A DNA stretch of 18,062 nucleotides from an uncultured Eubacteriales bacterium (GTDB lineage Bacteria; Bacillota; Clostridia; Christensenellales; CAG-314), in contig URET01000026.1 of the NCBI GenBank assembly GCA_900546875.1, positions 1-18,062 on the forward strand, in the 5' to 3' direction. This document shows, in pieces, positions 1-6,459 of the stretch. Under the pieces are notes generated by a model. The model searched no databases, had not been told where the DNA came from, and saw only the letters and a list, made by a program, of their open reading frames with translations. The position numbers were made by a program, and so were the translations under genes. The stretch's first letter is position 1, and each line of letters begins with the position of its first letter.

Positions 1-325
1 CTCCTTTCAAAGTATTATCCTTACCCTGACTGCACTCTGTTTTTTTCTTCGGGTCGGCGGCTGCGTCACCACTGCTTTTTCCCTATGCGGCAATACGAAC
101 AAGCACCAAACCGGTCTTTTGAGGTGTTCCCCTCGGCGACTGTATCACGAATTGCTTTTTTTGTCACATGCGGCTTTACGGACTTCAACCGCTCCGCCGC
201 TCCTTTCAAAGTATTATCCTTACCCTGACTGCACTCTGTTTTTTTCTTCGGGTCAGAGGCTCGGTTACGAACTGCTTTTTTGTCCCGTGCGGCAATACGA
301 ACAAGCACCAAACCGGTCTTTTTGA
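1..325. repeat. Tandem ~200-bp repeat, two copies, with internal sub-repeats
   Basis: Bases 1-55 recur without a visible mismatch at 200-254 (offset 199), and bases 86-120 recur at 288-322 (offset 202), so the stretch is a tandem duplication of a ~200-bp unit with small indels between the blocks. A shorter motif with core ACTGCTTTTTTGT...TGCGGC appears three times, at 66-91, 146-174 and 266-293, so the unit is itself built from degenerate sub-repeats. The window starts inside a copy, so the array may extend left. A - strand reading frame crosses it (368-66), but the two identical 35-bp blocks are read in different frames there, which argues that the DNA and not a protein is what is repeated. 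Function unknown. Confidence 0.85.
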
Positions 326-366
326 CGTATACTGCTCTTAAACTTCTGCCTGTTCTCATTTTGCGC

Positions 367-399
367 AAAAAAATACGGCTGCAGATGCAGCCGTATTTT
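367..399 (-). terminator. Intrinsic terminator at the end of the rhamnose operon
   Basis: Arms 370-383 (AAAATACGGCTGCA) and 386-399 are perfect reverse complements, a 14-bp stem with only GA between them. Read on the - strand the hairpin starts 18 nt after the fucO stop codon and ends in a run of seven T (complement of the A run at 367-373). The A/T runs on both sides mean it could also work for transcripts coming from the left. Confidence 0.93.
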
Positions 400-416
400 C
401 AAATATACGCGCGATA

Positions 417-1562
417 TCAAATCAAGGATCTGTATAAAGCTATGATATCCTCTTTGGTGGGGTCCTTCGGATTGCCCGGACGGCAGGCGTCGTCCATGGC
501 TGACTGAGCAAGAAATTCTATATCTTCCTCCTTGACTATATCCTTCAGATCGGCAGGAATACCCACGTCATGCGAAAGCTGTCTTACGGCGTCAACCGCG
601 GCTTTTCTGTACTCTTCCCGAGTCATGCCGTCAACGTTTTTCACGCCCATTGCGCGTGCTATTTCACGATACTTTTCACCTGTAGCGGGAGCATTGTATT
701 CCATCACCGTAGGCAGGATTATGGCGTTTGCCACTCCGTGGGGGGTATCATAGAGTGCGCCGAGAGGGTGCGCCATGGAGTGAACTATTCCGAGTCCGAC
801 GTTGCTGAAGCCCATGCCTGCGATATACTGTCCCAATGCCATTCCTTCCCTGCCTTCAGGCGTGTTTGCAACGGCTCCGCGGAGTGATCCGGAAATGATC
901 TCTATCGCCTTAAGATGGAACATATCGGAAAGCGTCCATGCTCCCTTTGTGATATACCCTTCTATCGCATGAGTCAAAGCGTCCATACCGGTAGCGGCAG
1001 TCAGCCCTTTGGGCATGGTGCTCATCATATCAGGGTCGACCACGGCGACCACGGGAATGTCGTGAGGATCGACACATACGAATTTGCGATTTTTTTCGGT
1101 ATCAGTAATGACGTAATTGATGGTCACCTCTGCAGCCGTTCCGGCGGTGGTGGGCACGGCTATTATCGGAACGGACGGTTTACGGGTATCCACGGCGCCT
1201 TCAAGACTTCTTACGTCTTCATGCTCGGGGTTGGCTATTATTATGCCTATAGCTTTAGCCGTATCCATAGACGAACCGCCGCCTACGGCTATTATATAAT
1301 CGGCTCCGCTTTTTCTGAAAGCGGCAACTCCCGTTTTAACATTCTCTATCGTGGGGTTGGCTTTGATATCGGAATAAAGCTCATATGCGTACCCGTTGTT
1401 TTTAAGCACGTCAAGCACCTTGTCCGTTACATGGAATTTTACAAGATCGGGATCAGAGCAGACAAAAGCCTTCCCGAATCCGCGTTTCCTTACTTCATCG
1501 GCGATGGCGTTTACGGCCCCTGCACCGTGATAGCTTGTTTCGTTGAGAATAAATCTGTTCAT
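417..1562 (-). CDS. fucO: Lactaldehyde reductase / 1,2-propanediol oxidoreductase (iron-dependent alcohol dehydrogenase)
   Basis: Group III (iron-containing) alcohol dehydrogenase of 381 aa, the usual length for FucO. It reduces L-lactaldehyde from the RhaD step to L-1,2-propanediol with NADH in the cytoplasm. The nucleotide-binding motif GGGSSMD is at 94-100. The four metal ligands of E. coli FucO (D196, H200, H263, H277) line up with D194, H198, H261 and H275 here at a constant offset of two, within GMDALTH and HSMAHPLGALYDTPHG. The ATG has a GGAGG seven bases upstream (plus-strand 1570-1574). It is the last gene of the rha operon, 347 nt after rhaD and directly before a strong terminator. 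The specific substrate is inferred from the operon; on sequence alone it could be another short-chain alcohol dehydrogenase of this group. Confidence 0.93.
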   Translation of the reverse strand: MNRFILNETSYHGAGAVNAIADEVRKRGFGKAFVCSDPDLVKFHVTDKVLDVLKNNGYAYELYSDIKANPTIENVKTGVAAFRKSGADYIIAVGGGSSMDTAKAIGIIIANPEHEDVRSLEGAVDTRKPSVPIIAVPTTAGTAAEVTINYVITDTEKNRKFVCVDPHDIPVVAVVDPDMMSTMPKGLTAATGMDALTHAIEGYITKGAWTLSDMFHLKAIEIISGSLRGAVANTPEGREGMALGQYIAGMGFSNVGLGIVHSMAHPLGALYDTPHGVANAIILPTVMEYNAPATGEKYREIARAMGVKNVDGMTREEYRKAAVDAVRQLSHDVGIPADLKDIVKEEDIEFLAQSAMDDACRPGNPKDPTKEDIIALYRSLI

Positions 1563-1909
1563 AAAACGTCCTCCAGTATATTTATTATATTTTTATCAAA
1601 CCGGTGCGCTGATATTTCGCGCAAAACTGATGATCTTTTGATCTTTACCAAAACCGCGCTCGCTCTTTTCTGTGCCTCCGCGGCCTGTGCTTCCGGAGTC
1701 CTTCAAACACGATCCGGTTCTTTCGGCTGTTCTGCAAGCTTATTTCCAAGCAGACTTTCAGCCGTCCTTTTCCGGAAATCGTCCTCACGCGGCTTTTCGA
1801 GCTTTCGGGAAAACCCCTGAGACAGCAGCCGGCAAAAGTCCGGCTTTCCGATTATTTGTCTTATTATTTTATGCCTTTATCGCGATCCCATTCCCGACGG
1901 ATGTTTCTG
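1563..1909 (-). other. 347-nt spacer between rhaD and fucO
   Basis: No convincing gene on either strand; the + strand frames here are shadows of the flanking genes. Seen on the - strand: a short perfect hairpin with arms AGCCGG (1827-1832) and CCGGCT (1840-1845) that lacks a U run, so it is not a standard terminator; a small GATC-AAAA-GATC repeat near 1640; and an AT-rich box just before fucO. The length is unusual for an operon whose other rha genes overlap, and suggests that fucO is separately regulated or that the RNA is processed here. Confidence 0.5.
1584..1589 (-). promoter_or_regulatory. Candidate -10 element upstream of fucO
   Basis: The - strand reads TATAAT here, 21 nt upstream of the fucO start. 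At the expected 16-18 nt spacing there is no good -35 hexamer (TCAGCG at 17 nt), and the box lies in an A/T run, so it is either an activator-dependent promoter or chance. Weak call. Confidence 0.3.
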
Positions 1910-2746
1910 TCATTTCAGATCGAGAAAATCCTTTCTGTAGTCCACGCCGAAAAATTCAGCCAGCTTTACCATATCCTCATCTTTTATCGTGTTTATTCTC
2001 GGGAGATGAGCGGTAAGCATATAGATGCCTGCGGCTTTCTCGACGGTCTCTATAAGTCCGAAGGTTTCATCGAGATCCCTTCCCGCACCGTAAATACCGT
2101 GCATCGCCCAAATCACAAGACGGAATTCTTCCATCTTTTTCGCGGTAGCCCTTCCTATGGCGTCGGTACCGCACAGCATCCAGGGAAGTATCCCTATCCC
2201 CTCAGGAAATACCACTATACTTTCCGTGGACATCTCCCAAAGAGTATGCGTGAATTTCTTTTCATCCAGCTCGTGCACATAGTTCATGGCAAGCAAATTC
2301 GTAGGGTGAGAATGGATGACGACCCTGTTTTTCGGATCTTTTTTAAGTCTTGCGATATGGCTCATCATATGAGAAGGAAATTCGGAAGTAGGTCTTCCTC
2401 CGTCGTTGAAGCCCCATAAAATTTCAAGATTTCTGCCTTTTTCGGGTATGCGTACTATCCCGAGATTATTTTCCGGATCGCTTGCCGTATTTTTGAAATA
2501 CTTGCCCGTGCCGGTGACTATAAAATACTTTCCCGCAAGAGGCGTGATATCGAAATTCGCCTCGTTTACCCCCATTATCGGAACGACCCTTTTAACATCA
2601 CGGATATCATGATACTCCGATACCGTATTTTCGTCAAGCATATAACTTATATTACCGCCGTTTCTCTCGTCCCAGCCCAGTCGATACATATTTGCCGCTG
2701 TTAAGCACATTTCCTTTAAGAAAGGTGCATCTGTTATATTTTTCAT
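1910..2746 (-). CDS. rhaD: Rhamnulose-1-phosphate aldolase
   Basis: Class II, zinc-dependent aldolase of 278 aa (E. coli RhaD 274 aa). It splits L-rhamnulose-1-phosphate into dihydroxyacetone phosphate and L-lactaldehyde. The zinc ligands known for the family (Glu117, His141, His143, His212 in E. coli) correspond to E122 in the SEFPSH segment, H145 and H147 in VIHSHP, and H216 in WAMHG. The N-terminal GWDERNGGNISY signature (24-35) is also typical of RhaD. The start codon overlaps the rhaA stop as ATGA (2743-2746), so the two genes are probably translationally coupled; AAGGAG lies just upstream inside the rhaA end. No sign of damage. Confidence 0.97.
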   Translation of the reverse strand: MKNITDAPFLKEMCLTAANMYRLGWDERNGGNISYMLDENTVSEYHDIRDVKRVVPIMGVNEANFDITPLAGKYFIVTGTGKYFKNTASDPENNLGIVRIPEKGRNLEILWGFNDGGRPTSEFPSHMMSHIARLKKDPKNRVVIHSHPTNLLAMNYVHELDEKKFTHTLWEMSTESIVVFPEGIGILPWMLCGTDAIGRATAKKMEEFRLVIWAMHGIYGAGRDLDETFGLIETVEKAAGIYMLTAHLPRINTIKDEDMVKLAEFFGVDYRKDFLDLK

Positions 2747-3987
2747 ACCCGCTCCTTCAATATCCGGCTTTCATATTGCCTTATTTTTACCAGATAATCT
2801 TCCTCAACGCCCGTCCGGCTAAGATACTCCCGCCACACTGCTCCAAAAGGCAGAGTTTTATATTCTTCCTGTTTTACCATCAGAGCGGTAAAGTCAAAGT
2901 CGTCCTGCAATTTTCCGAGTTTTTCGTAATCTACGAGCAACGCGTACAAAAGAGCCTTCTGCACAGCCCTCTGTCCCGTGATCCAGGCGGAAAGTCTGTT
3001 TATGGATGCGTCGAAATAGTCAAGACCTATAAGAATCTTTTCAAAGGCGTCGTTTCTGACGACTTCCATGGCGATCTCCCTGAGTTCGTCCTCAAACAGC
3101 ACCACGTGATCGGAATCCCACCTTACCCCGCGCGTGACATGCAGAGCAATCCTGTCGTAGAAAGCAAGCAACGAAGGTATCTTGTCCGAAACATACTCCA
3201 GAGGATGATAATGTCCGTTGTCAAGCAGACAGCAAATACCCTTCTGAGCTGCATAGTTCTGATAAAATTCGCTGTTGCCTACGGTATAGCTCTCCACTCC
3301 TATACCGAACACCTTGCTTTCCACTGCCACCGTCACTTTGCTTTTGTCATAGTTCACGTCAAGGATCTCGTCAAGGGAGCATTTCAGTCTCATTCTCGGA
3401 GCGAACCTGTCTGAAGGCATATTTTTATAGCCGTCGGGGATCCAGATATTCATCAGAACGGGAGTACCTGTCTCTTCCGCAAGATACTCGGATATTCTCA
3501 GACACGCCTGACAGTGCTCTATCCAGAATTTTCTTACTTCTTCATCCGGAGAAGAGAGAGTAAGGCCGTTTTTTACCATCCTGTGACTGAACATGGTGGG
3601 ATTGAAATCTATCCCTTCCGCGCCTATCTCTTTTGCAAACTCCGCCCACGGAGCAAAATGTTTCGGTACGTACTTGTTCCTGTCGACATTTTCCCCGTTC
3701 AGAACAGCGTAGCTGGCATGGATGTTCAGGCGTTTTTTCCCCGGCATAAATGAAAAAGCTTCTTTGATGTCGGCTTTGAGCTCTTCAAAGTTCCTCGCTC
3801 TCCCGGGATAATTTCCCGTTGCCTGAATACCTCCCGAAAGCTCTCCTCCTCCGTCGAAACCCGTAACATCGTCGCCCTGCCAGCAGTGTACGGATATCGG
3901 GATCTTCTGCAATTTCGAGATAGCCGCCTCAGTATCCGTGCCTTTGCTTTCATACTCCTTTTTTGCAAGCTCATATGCTTCGTTCAC
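2743..3987 (-). CDS. rhaA: L-rhamnose isomerase
   Basis: Converts L-rhamnose to L-rhamnulose, the first step of the pathway; a metal-dependent TIM-barrel enzyme. Numbered from a GTG three codons further upstream (3996), the seven E. coli metal ligands (E234, D267, H270, H294, D302, D304, D334) fall at E226, D259, H262, H286, D294, D296 and D326, all at a constant offset of eight. The signature FDGGGELSGGIQATGNYPG is near 47-65. I place the start at the second in-frame GTG (3985-3987), giving 414 aa, because AGAGG (plus 3996-4000) sits eight bases before it but would overlap the first GTG. With this start the gene overlaps the end of rhaB by 17 bp, and its stop overlaps rhaD by 4 bp. Expected as a cytoplasmic tetramer. 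Confidence 0.96.
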   Translation of the reverse strand: MNEAYELAKKEYESKGTDTEAAISKLQKIPISVHCWQGDDVTGFDGGGELSGGIQATGNYPGRARNFEELKADIKEAFSFMPGKKRLNIHASYAVLNGENVDRNKYVPKHFAPWAEFAKEIGAEGIDFNPTMFSHRMVKNGLTLSSPDEEVRKFWIEHCQACLRISEYLAEETGTPVLMNIWIPDGYKNMPSDRFAPRMRLKCSLDEILDVNYDKSKVTVAVESKVFGIGVESYTVGNSEFYQNYAAQKGICCLLDNGHYHPLEYVSDKIPSLLAFYDRIALHVTRGVRWDSDHVVLFEDELREIAMEVVRNDAFEKILIGLDYFDASINRLSAWITGQRAVQKALLYALLVDYEKLGKLQDDFDFTALMVKQEEYKTLPFGAVWREYLSRTGVEEDYLVKIRQYESRILKERV

Positions 3988-5287
3988 TTCTTTCACCTCT
4001 TTCGATCTGTATTTTTAAATTCCCCGCCGCCGTTGCCTCGACAGGCAAAGCGATCACGTCTTTTCCGGTAGCCTCTGCGGTAAGCTCGTTCAGGAAAACG
4101 TTTTTCGCTCCCCCTCCGACTATATACAATTTTTTGTATTTTCTTCCGGTATTAGCTTCAAGCTCGGCTATGCACCTTCTGTAACTTTGCGCCAGGCTTC
4201 CGAACGCGCACCTGAAATAATCCCCGACGCTCCCGAATCCCTTCGTCACCGAAGCCCTGAACGCCTCTGTCATTTTTTCGGGCGACAAAAACATCGGTGC
4301 GTTTATATCCGCAATTTCATCGTATCCGCTCTCCCTTGCAGCCTCCGTTATTTCCTCAAAAGACTTGTCGGGACAAAGCTCTTCTTTCAAAGAGTTCACT
4401 ATCCACATCCCCATGATGTTTTTCTGATAACGGATGTATCCCACGCCGCCTTCATTTGAAAAATTTGCTTTCCTGCTGTTTTCATCGGTCAGGGCTTTTT
4501 CGATCTTCACCCCGAGCAACGACCAGGTCCCCGAGGAAATATAAAGTTCTTCTCCCTCCATGGGGATGCCCTCAACTGCACTCGCCGTATCGTGCGTCGC
4601 ACAAAGCACCACTTCCGCCCCGGCTGCATTTTCACTCACCGAAGACATTATCCTTCCTACCTTTTCCCCGGGTTTGTGAAGTTCGGGGAAAAGCCTTTCG
4701 TCAAAACCGAGTCTCCCGATTATGTGTCTGTCATACTCTCCGGTTCCGGCATTGACCAGTCCGGTAGTGGTGGCGTTCGTATATTCGTGCATTTTTACGC
4801 CCGTGAGTCTGTAATTAAGATATTCGGGTATCATCAGAAAATCGTCTGCAACGCTCAGTCTGCCCCTCAGCTTATCCTCATAAAGCTGATATATAGTATT
4901 GAAAGGCTGAAACTGTATTCCCGTTCTTAAATAAAGCTCCTCGAAAGGAATGATCTCGTGGACCTTGCCTGTCACTCCTTTTGTACGTCCGTCACGGTAC
5001 GACAGACACGGTCCGAATATGTCGCTGCCGCTCAGAAGCACGTAATCGCATCCCCATGTATCTATTGAAACCGAACGTATATCCGGATACTTTCCGAAAG
5101 CGACGCCGATACCCTTTACCACATTATCGAAAAGCTTCCCGATATTCCATACAAGATGTCCGTTTTGTTTTTTTATGCAGTTAGGAAACCTGTAAACTTC
5201 CTCCGTATGCAGTTCACCGTTTTCTTTGTACCCTACGATATGTCTGCCTGAAGAGGCGCCTATATCTATTGCAAGATAATGATCCAT
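3971..5287 (-). CDS. rhaB: Rhamnulokinase, C-terminally short
   Basis: FGGY-family sugar kinase that phosphorylates L-rhamnulose with ATP. Visible motifs are IDIGASSGR (7-15), SIDTWGCDY (74-82), THDTASAV with the likely catalytic base D233 (231-238), SSGTWSLLG (251-259) and the adenine-site motif GGGAKN (391-396). At 438 aa it is about 45-50 residues shorter than E. coli RhaB. It stops soon after the EAT-GN-Q motif (417-427) in a charged tail ending ERGERSERSI, where relatives continue with another helix. The end overlaps rhaA, so there is no room for a frameshifted remainder. The ATG at 5285-5287 has no good Shine-Dalgarno sequence and lies 15 nt after a long RNA hairpin. Activity is probable since all catalytic motifs remain, but the loss is unusual. 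Confidence 0.94.
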   Translation of the reverse strand: MDHYLAIDIGASSGRHIVGYKENGELHTEEVYRFPNCIKKQNGHLVWNIGKLFDNVVKGIGVAFGKYPDIRSVSIDTWGCDYVLLSGSDIFGPCLSYRDGRTKGVTGKVHEIIPFEELYLRTGIQFQPFNTIYQLYEDKLRGRLSVADDFLMIPEYLNYRLTGVKMHEYTNATTTGLVNAGTGEYDRHIIGRLGFDERLFPELHKPGEKVGRIMSSVSENAAGAEVVLCATHDTASAVEGIPMEGEELYISSGTWSLLGVKIEKALTDENSRKANFSNEGGVGYIRYQKNIMGMWIVNSLKEELCPDKSFEEITEAARESGYDEIADINAPMFLSPEKMTEAFRASVTKGFGSVGDYFRCAFGSLAQSYRRCIAELEANTGRKYKKLYIVGGGAKNVFLNELTAEATGKDVIALPVEATAAGNLKIQIERGERSERSI

Positions 5288-5302
5288 AATAAGTCATACT
5301 TT

Positions 5303-5368
5303 GTTTTGCCTTCAGTGGTCACACAGCTTCTGAATGATATTTTTCGTGACCCTGTTACCCGGCAAAAC
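5303..5368 (-). ncRNA. Long RNA hairpin in the rhaB leader (possible cis-regulatory RNA)
   Basis: Nested inverted repeats lie just upstream of rhaB: an outer pair GTTTTGCC (5303-5310) with GGCAAAAC (5361-5368), and an inner pair GGTCAC (5317-5322) with GTGACC (5346-5351). Read as - strand RNA they form an 8-bp outer stem, a small internal loop, a further 3 bp (CAG/CUG next to a bulged A), a 6-bp inner stem and a ~23-nt loop. The structure ends 15 nt before the rhaB start, which itself has no clear ribosome binding site. No known riboswitch class is recognised; it may control rhaB translation or mRNA stability. Confidence 0.5.
5312..5365 (-). CDS. Possible 17-codon leader ORF before rhaB
   Basis: A TTG (5363-5365) with GGAGG eight bases upstream (plus 5374-5378) opens a 17-codon frame, reading roughly LPGNRVTKNIIQKLCDH, that ends at TGA (5312-5314), 24 nt before rhaB and in the same frame. 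It lies inside the leader hairpin, so ribosomes reading it would melt the structure. This is reminiscent of a leader peptide, but the TTG start and tiny size make it speculative; the Shine-Dalgarno may be chance. Confidence 0.2.
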   Translation of the reverse strand: MPGNRVTKNIIQKLCDH

Positions 5369-5396
5369 GATGTCCTCCGAAACTGTTCTTCCGACC

Positions 5397-5411
5397 GCCC
5401 GGCTTCCGGGC
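5397..5411 (-). other. Small GC-rich hairpin after the SDR gene
   Basis: GCCCGG and CCGGGC are perfect complements around a 3-nt loop, 14 nt after the SDR stop codon on the - strand. There is no U run, so it is not a typical terminator; an RNA-stabilising 3' hairpin or chance are both possible. Confidence 0.35.
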
Positions 5412-5425
5412 TGCACAATCCAGAC

Positions 5426-6442
5426 TCACTCGCCCTTCATGGCGACGATATTTTCCCTTTTGCCGTCAAGAATATCCGCGCAGAGTCTCATAGAGGCGCC
5501 GATAGCCGCATCTATGTCATCCGGTGTGACTCCGAGAGGGTCACAGCCGAGAGCTTTGTCAATAAAAAGTTCGCTGCACTCTACTCCGGCAAATTTTTTC
5601 ATATTGAGGCCGCCTTCCGTGCCCGCTTTTTTCTGTTTGTGCGCTATTTTCAGACACCCTATAAAAAATATCCATTTCGGAATAATTATTACGGGTTTTT
5701 CCGGGCACCCTAAATATTTATGGCAGATCTTAAGCATTTCTTTCCAAGTCATGTTATAATAGCCTATCGGATAACATCTGCCTCCGCGGTTCCTTTCCAG
5801 TGCGCCCGCAACTGCCTGCCCTGTTTGTTTCACAGTGACCATCGCGCTTCCTCCCGCAGGCCACAGAGTCGCCCGTTTCATGGAACGTATCATTTCCGCA
5901 AGAAAAACCCACACGGGTTTTCTGCCGGGCTGAGCACCGAAAATATACGGGAGCTCCAGCACCGCAACATCAAAGTCACTGTCGGCAAAAGACAAAGCCG
6001 CATCCTCCTGATCGATACGCGAACGTATATAAGGATGATATTCGGTCAGTTTCCGTTCGGGATGTATCTTTGCAAAATAGGAAAAATACGAACCAAGTAT
6101 TACCGTATGCTTTACCCCGCATTCTTTTGCTATTCTTAAAAGCCTTTTCACGGGATCGATATTATACTTTCTGTAAAGCTCGTAAACGGGAGCCTTACCC
6201 TCTACGCGTTCGTCCACGCCCGCGGCAAAAACAAAGCCGTCCATTCCCTGCATGCGCGAACGAAGCTCATCATCGTCCATTTCAAGATAGTTACCGAACT
6301 CGATTTTCATTTTCTCCGGCAAAACGGCCCCCTCGGGCAGAGGAGGAAGCGCAATGGAGTAAACCTCATGTCCTCTTGCAATAAGTTCTCCTGCCGCCGC
6401 CGAACCTATAAGTCCGGTCCCACCGATAATAAAAATTTTCAT
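5426..6442 (-). CDS. Atypical NAD(P)-binding SDR / epimerase-like protein
   Basis: A 338-aa protein of the extended/atypical short-chain dehydrogenase class. The Rossmann start is clear: MKIFIIGGTGLIGSA with the GxxGxxG pattern at 7-13, then FVFAAGVDE (70-78) and a strand ending VILGSYF (114-120). The usual YxxxK catalytic pair is not seen; the nearest equivalent is Y138 followed by R142 in PYIRSR. The enzyme may therefore be a non-classical reductase or isomerase, or a binding protein. The ATG has GGAGG six bases upstream, and the gene starts 17 nt after the GH78 stop, so the two are co-transcribed. Its operon position suggests a role on the rhamnoside substrate, its aglycone or a released sugar, but neither substrate nor reaction can be read from the sequence. 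Confidence 0.8.
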   Translation of the reverse strand: MKIFIIGGTGLIGSAAAGELIARGHEVYSIALPPLPEGAVLPEKMKIEFGNYLEMDDDELRSRMQGMDGFVFAAGVDERVEGKAPVYELYRKYNIDPVKRLLRIAKECGVKHTVILGSYFSYFAKIHPERKLTEYHPYIRSRIDQEDAALSFADSDFDVAVLELPYIFGAQPGRKPVWVFLAEMIRSMKRATLWPAGGSAMVTVKQTGQAVAGALERNRGGRCYPIGYYNMTWKEMLKICHKYLGCPEKPVIIIPKWIFFIGCLKIAHKQKKAGTEGGLNMKKFAGVECSELFIDKALGCDPLGVTPDDIDAAIGASMRLCADILDGKRENIVAMKGE

Positions 6443-6459
6443 GACAGTCCTCCGATTTT

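Noticed and set aside
1..325. CRISPR array
   Set aside because: The repeats are 35-55 bp blocks in a ~200-bp unit with related, not unique, sequence between them; no cas genes in the window.
66..368. 100-codon frame on the - strand across the 200-bp repeat
   Set aside because: The two identical repeat blocks are translated in different frames, the composition is odd (very basic, no domain), and the frame lies beyond the operon terminator.
915..1820. 301-codon frame on the + strand
   Set aside because: Mostly antisense to fucO, which has all family motifs; no ribosome binding site or recognisable domain.
3988..3996. Upstream GTG start for rhaA
   Set aside because: The AGAGG sequence overlaps this codon but is correctly spaced (8 nt) from the GTG at 3985-3987.
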